Positions 59,394 through 64,000 of a stretch of DNA of 64,000 nt are shown one piece after another. The stretch comes from Streptomyces sp. NBC_01214. Lineage in GTDB: Bacteria; Actinomycetota; Actinomycetes; Streptomycetales; Streptomycetaceae. Location: contig NZ_JAPEOS010000002.1 of assembly GCF_026340975.1 (NCBI RefSeq), forward strand, positions 2,415,001 through 2,479,000, given 5' to 3'. Below the pieces are notes generated by a model. That model ran no database searches. It was given only the letters and a program-made list of their open reading frames with translations, and was not told the DNA's origin. How positions within the stretch are numbered: the first letter of the stretch is position 1; each line of letters begins with the position of its first letter. Position numbers and translations under genes: made by a program.

Positions 59394-61358
59394 TCAGCGG
59401 TAGCCACCACCTGGGTGGTCTGTGGTGTGGGGGGCCACGTGGCCGAGGAGTTCGGCGAGACCGCGGCGGGTGGCGGCCAGGACGACACGGTCCTGCGGCC
59501 TGAGTACGTAGCCTGGGTGGAGCTCCCAGATCAGCCCGGGGTGTCGGCCGTCGTCTTCACGTGCGGAGGAGGCCAGGTCGGGCCGGCGTTCCTCGAGTGC
59601 GGTGGTGTCGATGGCGATCACCCGCCAGGCTCCAGGACGGAAGGATTCGGTGATGGTGCGGCCTTCGAGTTGTGGATGGCCTGCCACATCGACGGCGGCG
59701 AACAGCAGGACGCGGCGCTCGACGGGGATGGCGCCCAGTACCTGTCGTCCCATCATCGCTCCGGCGAAGGCGGGGGCGGCGAGGTGAGTGACGCTGCGGC
59801 TGCGGGTCAGGGCGGTGGGGTGCGCGGCTCGCAGAGTGCGGTAGACGGCTGTGGCGAAGCCGTCGTCGTACAGGCGCAGGGCCACACGAACCTCGGCGTT
59901 GATTGAGCGAGCATAGAGCGCCGCTTCGAGGTTGGTGGTGTCGGAACTGGTCAGAGCGAGCAGGGCGTGGGACCGGTGGATGCCGGCGGTCTCCAGCACG
60001 CCCTCTTCGGTGACGTCGCCGAGGACGACGGGGATGCGCAGGCGGCGGGCGAGGGCCAGTCCGCGGGCCTCGGGGTCGTTCTCGACGCACACCACAGGGA
60101 TTTGCAGCTCGTGGAGCCGTACCAGTACGCGTGTCCCGATCTTGCCGAGGCCGAGCAGCACCACATGCCCGGACAGGCGGCGCGGGGGCCGCCGAAGGGC
60201 CGTCGCCGTGCGGAAGGCTCCCAGGGCTTCCAATGCGGCCGCCACCAGGACCGGCAGTAGGAGCAGGCCGACGAAGCCGGAGAGGATCTGCAGAACCTGG
60301 CGCTGCGGCGGCTCGTCCACCGCCGGATCGTTGATCGCGAAGATGTCCAGGAGAGTGATGTACGCCGCATGCAGGGGGTGTTCCCCCGTCGTCTGCCAGG
60401 AGGCCGCGGCTATGGCAGCGACGGCCGCCACGATGCCGACCAGCGACCAGCGCAGCTGCCGTGAGAAGAGCGAGCCGAACGGGAGCGCAGCGGGGCCCAG
60501 GCGGGGTGCGGCCTGCGCGGCTCCCGTGTGGGTCACCGCTTCCAGGGCCACGATGCCACGCCCTGTCGCGGCGGTCACCTCACGGTCGTCGGGCAGCAGT
60601 TGCGGGCCTTGGTCTCCGCTGAGCTCGGACCCCTCGTTGCCGGCGGGATCGCTGGTCGTCGCCGAGAGCAAGGCCAACGTGCACAGGCCGGGGTCGGCAG
60701 TCTGTCCACGCTGCGGGGGTGTGCGCTCCACCGCTCGCAGCAGCAGGCCGTCCGCCTGCACGATCTTGCTGGTGCCTGCGACTGCCGTCGCGGCGAGGGC
60801 GGGCGCGGCGGTGTCGGCGTCCGACAGCACGGTCGTCGAGGAGTCGAGTTCCCGCAGGTCGATGCCTGGTTCCGCGACGATCGCGGCTTGGTCCAGGAGT
60901 TCCTCCAGGTGTTGGCCGAGTTTACGGTTGTAGAGCCGGATGACCAGTCTCAGTCGTGGGTTGAGCCGTCGAGCGATCAGAGCGGCGCGCAGGTTGGTGG
61001 CGTCGTCTTCGTACACGAGCGCCAGGGCTGCAGCTCGGGTCACTCCTGCGGCGGCGAGCACCTCCTCTGTTGGCTCTCCCGCCTCGAGTGTGCGTCCACG
61101 TACTGCTGTCGCCTGGGCGTCGGCCATGGCTGCTCGCGCGGCCGGAATCCGTCCCAGCAGCCCGAATCGCCCTCCGCCGGCCGGTCTGCGGGCAGAGCTG
61201 GACCGAGCCTCGCCGGTGGTGGGTACGACGAGGGTGACGTGCTCCCGGTACACGTCACGCAGCTCGGCAGCGAGTCGGCGAGCGAGCCCGTCGTCGCCGC
61301 AGACAACCATCCCGACTTGCTGGTCTGTCTGTTGCTGCTGCCCGTAGGTTGATGTCAC
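59394..61358 (-). CDS. Membrane protein with two TrkA-N-type domains
   Basis: A 654-residue protein. An N-terminal Rossmann-type domain (MVVCGDDGLARRLAAEL) and an RCK-like region run to about residue 280. Two helices with a re-entrant-like segment follow (WSLVGIVAAVAAIAAAS, then ILSGFVGLLLLPVLVAAALEAL). A second, better-preserved NAD-binding domain starts at GHVVLLGLGKIGTRVL. The protein resembles ion-channel regulator (RCK) assemblies such as CASTOR/POLLUX-like proteins, but no TVGYG filter is present between the helices. GTG 61358 is the start used; the ATG near 61310 is possible. Next to an antiporter gene it suggests ion homeostasis. Confidence 0.82.
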   Translation of the reverse strand: MTSTYGQQQQTDQQVGMVVCGDDGLARRLAAELRDVYREHVTLVVPTTGEARSSSARRPAGGGRFGLLGRIPAARAAMADAQATAVRGRTLEAGEPTEEVLAAAGVTRAAALALVYEDDATNLRAALIARRLNPRLRLVIRLYNRKLGQHLEELLDQAAIVAEPGIDLRELDSSTTVLSDADTAAPALAATAVAGTSKIVQADGLLLRAVERTPPQRGQTADPGLCTLALLSATTSDPAGNEGSELSGDQGPQLLPDDREVTAATGRGIVALEAVTHTGAAQAAPRLGPAALPFGSLFSRQLRWSLVGIVAAVAAIAAASWQTTGEHPLHAAYITLLDIFAINDPAVDEPPQRQVLQILSGFVGLLLLPVLVAAALEALGAFRTATALRRPPRRLSGHVVLLGLGKIGTRVLVRLHELQIPVVCVENDPEARGLALARRLRIPVVLGDVTEEGVLETAGIHRSHALLALTSSDTTNLEAALYARSINAEVRVALRLYDDGFATAVYRTLRAAHPTALTRSRSVTHLAAPAFAGAMMGRQVLGAIPVERRVLLFAAVDVAGHPQLEGRTITESFRPGAWRVIAIDTTALEERRPDLASSAREDDGRHPGLIWELHPGYVLRPQDRVVLAATRRGLAELLGHVAPHTTDHPGGGYR

Positions 61359-61379
61359 GCCCTAAGGATGCCCTCTCGG

Positions 61380-61830
61380 TCACGCGGATGATCAAGGGAA
61401 GTGCTCGCGGCGATGGCGGCGCACTCCGCGTCGCCCTCCGGGCGTACTGCCTCGGCGATGGCGGGTGCGGCGCTGCTTCTCGCCCTCGCCGGTCAGCCGG
61501 GCCCGCTCGGCCTCGGCCTGGGCGGCGGCGATGGCCGCGAGCCGCTCGGCTTCGGCCTGCTTGACGCGGGCGACCCGGAGCGCTTCGGCTTCCTGTTCGG
61601 CTTGGTAGCGGCGGGCGTCGGCGGGCTTGCGGACGGGGGTGTCGAGCTGGCGGTCGGTCAGTGCCGACTGGCGTTCGGCGACCGCTTCCTGCTCGGCGTG
61701 GATCTGCTGCGCCGGTCGGCGTCGGCGAGGGACCTGCGGCGTTGGCCTGGGCGGTCGCCGCGTCGGTCTCGGCCTTGTTCTCGGCCTCGCGCAGGTACAG
61801 CGTCCGCTGGGGGAGCGCTTGTGGGCCGAT
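61380..61830 (-). pseudogene. Frameshifted flotillin/SPFH-family remnant
   Basis: Three consecutive minus-strand frames carry pieces of one coiled-coil flotillin C-terminus: EAENKAETDAATAQANAA near 61780, then AEQEAEALRVARVKQAEAER near 61570, then AAPAIAEAVRPEGDAECAAI near 61420. Each passes to the next through a one-base frame change. No start codon or SPFH head domain remains. The rest of the gap to 62019 has no gene. Confidence 0.8.
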
Positions 61831-62019
61831 GCCGGCATCACATGCCCAGCGACCAGCAGGGAGAGCCCGATGACCAGGAGGGGGAAGCCTGGGCCCGGAA
61901 GGATGTAGAGGCAGCACCAACCAGGGTGGCGGGAACCCCTGCCGCTACCAGGTGACAGCCAGACGGCGCTCGGTCATGTTGCGGCGTACCCATGCAGCGG
62001 TGCTGAGGCTGCCCACTGT

Positions 62020-62316
62020 TCAGGACACCCGCTGCGAATCGGTTTGCCGCGTGGCGCGCCCGGCTTGGATGAAGCAGATGAGGGCGGCCGTGACGGGAAC
62101 GAAGCCCAGACCCGTGTAAACCAGCACGCGGGGGACGGCGTTGAGCGGCATGAGGGTGTAGAGGCAGAGGAGGGCCCAGGCGTAGGGGCGGGCTGCCGGC
62201 CGTCGCCCGCGGAGGCCGCGTGGCGTCCAGCCGACGAGGATCGCCACAAAAACGGGCAGCACGAGCAGCACGACCGCTGCGAGGGCAATCGCGTGGTAGG
62301 CGGGGTTGCCGTTCAT
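62020..62316 (-). CDS. Small membrane protein
   Basis: A 98-residue protein with three hydrophobic segments (AIALAAVVLLVLPVFVAILV, AWALLCLYTLMPLNAV, VLVYTGLGFVPVTAALICF). The ATG at 62316 has GAGAGA six bases upstream; an ATG at 62361 would add 15 residues. It is divergent from the antiporter gene. No family recognised. Confidence 0.6.
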   Translation of the reverse strand: MNGNPAYHAIALAAVVLLVLPVFVAILVGWTPRGLRGRRPAARPYAWALLCLYTLMPLNAVPRVLVYTGLGFVPVTAALICFIQAGRATRQTDSQRVS

Positions 62317-62521
62317 CGCTATCTCTCGGGGTCGGAAGTCCACGAAAGACGAGGCATTCATGACACGTTCATGCCGGAGTTCGGCAAAGTACGGCCTGTC
62401 GGGCTGCCGTTAGGGAGCCGTCAATGCAACGTAAGGGACGTGTAAAGTCCGCCGTGGTGTGCCGGGAAGTCTGGTCGGCGATAGGGGATAGCTCTCTCTT
62501 CGCGGATCGGAGTCTGACGTC

Positions 62522-63796
62522 ATGGTGCTCGTCGCTGTATTCGGTGTGGCGCTGCTGGTCGCCGTGCTGCTGTCCGGGCTTGCCGCCCGCACGGTCCTCT
62601 CCACCTCGCTGCTGTTCCTGCTGGGCGGGGCTCTGGTCAGCGACGGTTTCCTCGGGCTGATCCACATTACGGCCGACAGCGAGATCGTCTCGGTCACCGC
62701 CGATCTGGCCCTGTTCGCGGTGCTGTTCACCGACGGCATGCACGTCTCGTTCCCGAAGCTGCGGCAGAACTGGAAGAACCCGGCACGGGCGCTGGGGCTG
62801 GGCATGCCGCTGGCCATGGCCGGTATGGCGCTGATCACCCACTACCTGGTGGGGCTGGACTGGACGACGTCGTTCCTCGTCGGCGCCGTGCTCGCGCCGA
62901 CCGACCCGGTCTTCGCCTCGGCGATCGTGGGCCGCAAGGAAGTCCCGGCCAGGCTGCGGCAGCTGCTGAACGTGGAGAGCGGAATCAACGACGGCCTCGC
63001 GCTGCCCGTCGTCCTGCTCCTCATCGCCGCGGCCGGCCCCACTTCCGGCCAGGCGGACGCCTCCGTCGGCGAGATCGCCTTGGAGCTCGGTCTCGGCCTG
63101 GTCTTCGGCGTCGCCTTGCCCTTGGCGGTGGCGGCGCTGGTACGGCTGAGGCTGTTGGGCGCCGAGCCGAAGCTCCAGCCGTTGCTGCCGCTGGCCACCG
63201 GGATCATTCTGTACGGGCTGTGCCACCTCACTCACGCCAACCCCTACCTGGCCGCGTTCTCCGCCGGCGCCGTCCTGGCCTCCGTCTCGCCCGAGGCGAA
63301 GACGGTCTTCGAGCCGCTCGGAGAGATGCTCGCGGAGCTGGCCAAGTTCGCTGCCCTCCTCGTCTTCGGCGCCCTGCTGACCCCCGCCCTGTTCGGGGAC
63401 CTGTCGGTGGGCGGGTACGTGGCCGTGGTCTTGGCGATCGTGCTGATCCGTCCCGCCTCCCTGCTGGTGTCCTTGCTGGGTGCGCGGATCGAGCGGCGGG
63501 AGAAGCTGGTCGCCGCCTGGTTCGGCCCCAAGGGCTTCGCGTCCGTCGTCTACGGCCTGCTCGTTCTCCAGGCCGGCATCCCCGAGGGTGAGAAGGCGTA
63601 CACGCTGATCGCGGTCTGTATCGCCTTCTCGATCATCGCCCACTCCAGCACCGACGTACCGATCGCCCGCCTCTTCGACGTGGAAGACCTCGCAGGCATC
63701 CCGAACGACGACCACGACCACGCCCCGAAGCCGACCGACACCGTTCCCGCCCCGAGCATTGCCCCCGACCAGGAGAAGCGCCATGATCGCCCGTGA
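62522..63796 (+). CDS. CPA1-type cation:proton antiporter
   Basis: A 424-residue protein with about 12 membrane helices. The ion-binding motifs are APTDPVFASAIVG and NVESGINDGLALP (TDP and ESxxND), as in NhaP/CPA1 antiporters, with a conserved Arg in the distal helix region (LVRLLGAR-like, here LIRPASLLVSLLGAR). A His/Asp-rich cytoplasmic tail follows. The ATG at 62522 begins directly in the first helix. The next gene, encoding CBS domains, starts 14 bases before its stop, so nucleotide sensing may control the antiporter. Confidence 0.9.
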   Translation: MVLVAVFGVALLVAVLLSGLAARTVLSTSLLFLLGGALVSDGFLGLIHITADSEIVSVTADLALFAVLFTDGMHVSFPKLRQNWKNPARALGLGMPLAMAGMALITHYLVGLDWTTSFLVGAVLAPTDPVFASAIVGRKEVPARLRQLLNVESGINDGLALPVVLLLIAAAGPTSGQADASVGEIALELGLGLVFGVALPLAVAALVRLRLLGAEPKLQPLLPLATGIILYGLCHLTHANPYLAAFSAGAVLASVSPEAKTVFEPLGEMLAELAKFAALLVFGALLTPALFGDLSVGGYVAVVLAIVLIRPASLLVSLLGARIERREKLVAAWFGPKGFASVVYGLLVLQAGIPEGEKAYTLIAVCIAFSIIAHSSTDVPIARLFDVEDLAGIPNDDHDHAPKPTDTVPAPSIAPDQEKRHDRP

Positions 63797-64000
63797 TCTC
63801 GCTGAGCCCTACCCACACGTGACCACCGACGACCGGGCCGTGGACGCGGTCCGCTTGGTCGCAGAGCACAATCTTGCCGCACTCCTGGTCCTGGAATCCG
63901 ACGGGGCGCCGCACGCAGTGGTGCCCGGGTCCCAGCTGGTGCGACAGCTGCTGCCCGAGTACGTCATGGAGGACCCGCTGCTCGCGGCCGTCATCGACGA
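63783..64000 (+). CDS. CBS-domain protein (cut by the window end)
   Basis: The first 72 codons are visible: MIARDLAEPYPHVTTDDRAV, then AEHNLAALLVLESDGAPHAVVP, the start of a CBS domain. The ATG overlaps the antiporter gene by 14 bases. CBS pairs bind adenosyl nucleotides and often regulate transporters. The rest lies beyond the window. Confidence 0.8.
   Translation, partial: MIARDLAEPYPHVTTDDRAVDAVRLVAEHNLAALLVLESDGAPHAVVPGSQLVRQLLPEYVMEDPLLAAVID

Noticed and set aside
59394..61358. Potassium channel call for the TrkA-N-type protein
   Set aside because: RCK-like domains and two helices are present, but no TVGYG-like selectivity filter could be found, so only the domain architecture is stated.

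Overview
The window is high-GC actinobacterial chromosome, almost certainly Streptomyces. GC-rich codon third positions, frequent GTG and TTG starts, ATGA/GTGA gene overlaps, a conservon operon, a hopanoid cluster and a c-di-AMP-type leader RNA all fit. No database was searched. Product names come from motifs, length and gene order read in the sequence and from knowledge of the families.

Layout. 1-10.2 kb holds housekeeping and accessory genes: the 3' end of tex, an ImmA/IrrE-type metalloprotease coupled to an MAB_1171c-type membrane protein, an SDR enzyme, an ABC-F ATPase, two DJ-1/PfpI genes (one fused to an AraC regulator), an enoyl-CoA hydratase, an HdeD-like membrane protein and an RsbW-like ATPase. 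10.3-12.4 kb has idi and a methyltransferase-acetyltransferase fusion. 12.7-19.8 kb is a tightly overlapped plus-strand operon: two CDP-alcohol phosphatidyltransferases, a nucleotidyltransferase, a glycerol-1-phosphate dehydrogenase-like enzyme, a family 2 glycosyltransferase and a TagGH/Wzm-Wzt-type ABC exporter. It looks like a pathway for an exported phosphoglycerol-type lipid or glycopolymer. After a strong terminator, 20.1-30.4 kb is the hopanoid operon hpnC-hpnD-small ORF-hpnE-prenyl synthase-shc-hpnG-hpnH-hpnO, with start and stop codons overlapping at most junctions. No ispG or dxs lies between hpnH and hpnO. idi, the exporter operon and the hopanoid genes together make a 20 kb envelope-lipid region.

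30.4-35.7 kb holds a tyrosine phosphatase, a LysM-M23 endopeptidase behind a c-di-AMP (ydaO-type) riboswitch, an SGNH hydrolase, a metallo-beta-lactamase-fold hydrolase, and an unrecognised two-gene membrane operon that includes a 42-residue protein. 36.0-40.2 kb is a conservon (sensor kinase, roadblock, DUF742, GTPase) ending in a GAF protein.

40.7-43.4 kb is a tRNA-Pro(GGG) gene followed by an integrase and excisionase and about 1 kb of decayed sequence, the remains of an integrated element. From 43.4 kb on is an accessory mosaic: an FAD oxidoreductase with an ECF41/SigJ-type sigma factor; a GT87-type membrane glycosyltransferase, a membrane-anchored molybdenum oxidoreductase and a GT2/DUF2064/methyltransferase operon, split by a TetR-quinone oxidoreductase pair; a histidine-kinase fragment; an epimerase; an AhpD-like gene divergent from a CGNR regulator; a duplicated TrkA-N-type membrane protein; a frameshifted flotillin remnant; and a CPA1 antiporter overlapping a CBS-domain gene that runs off the window end.
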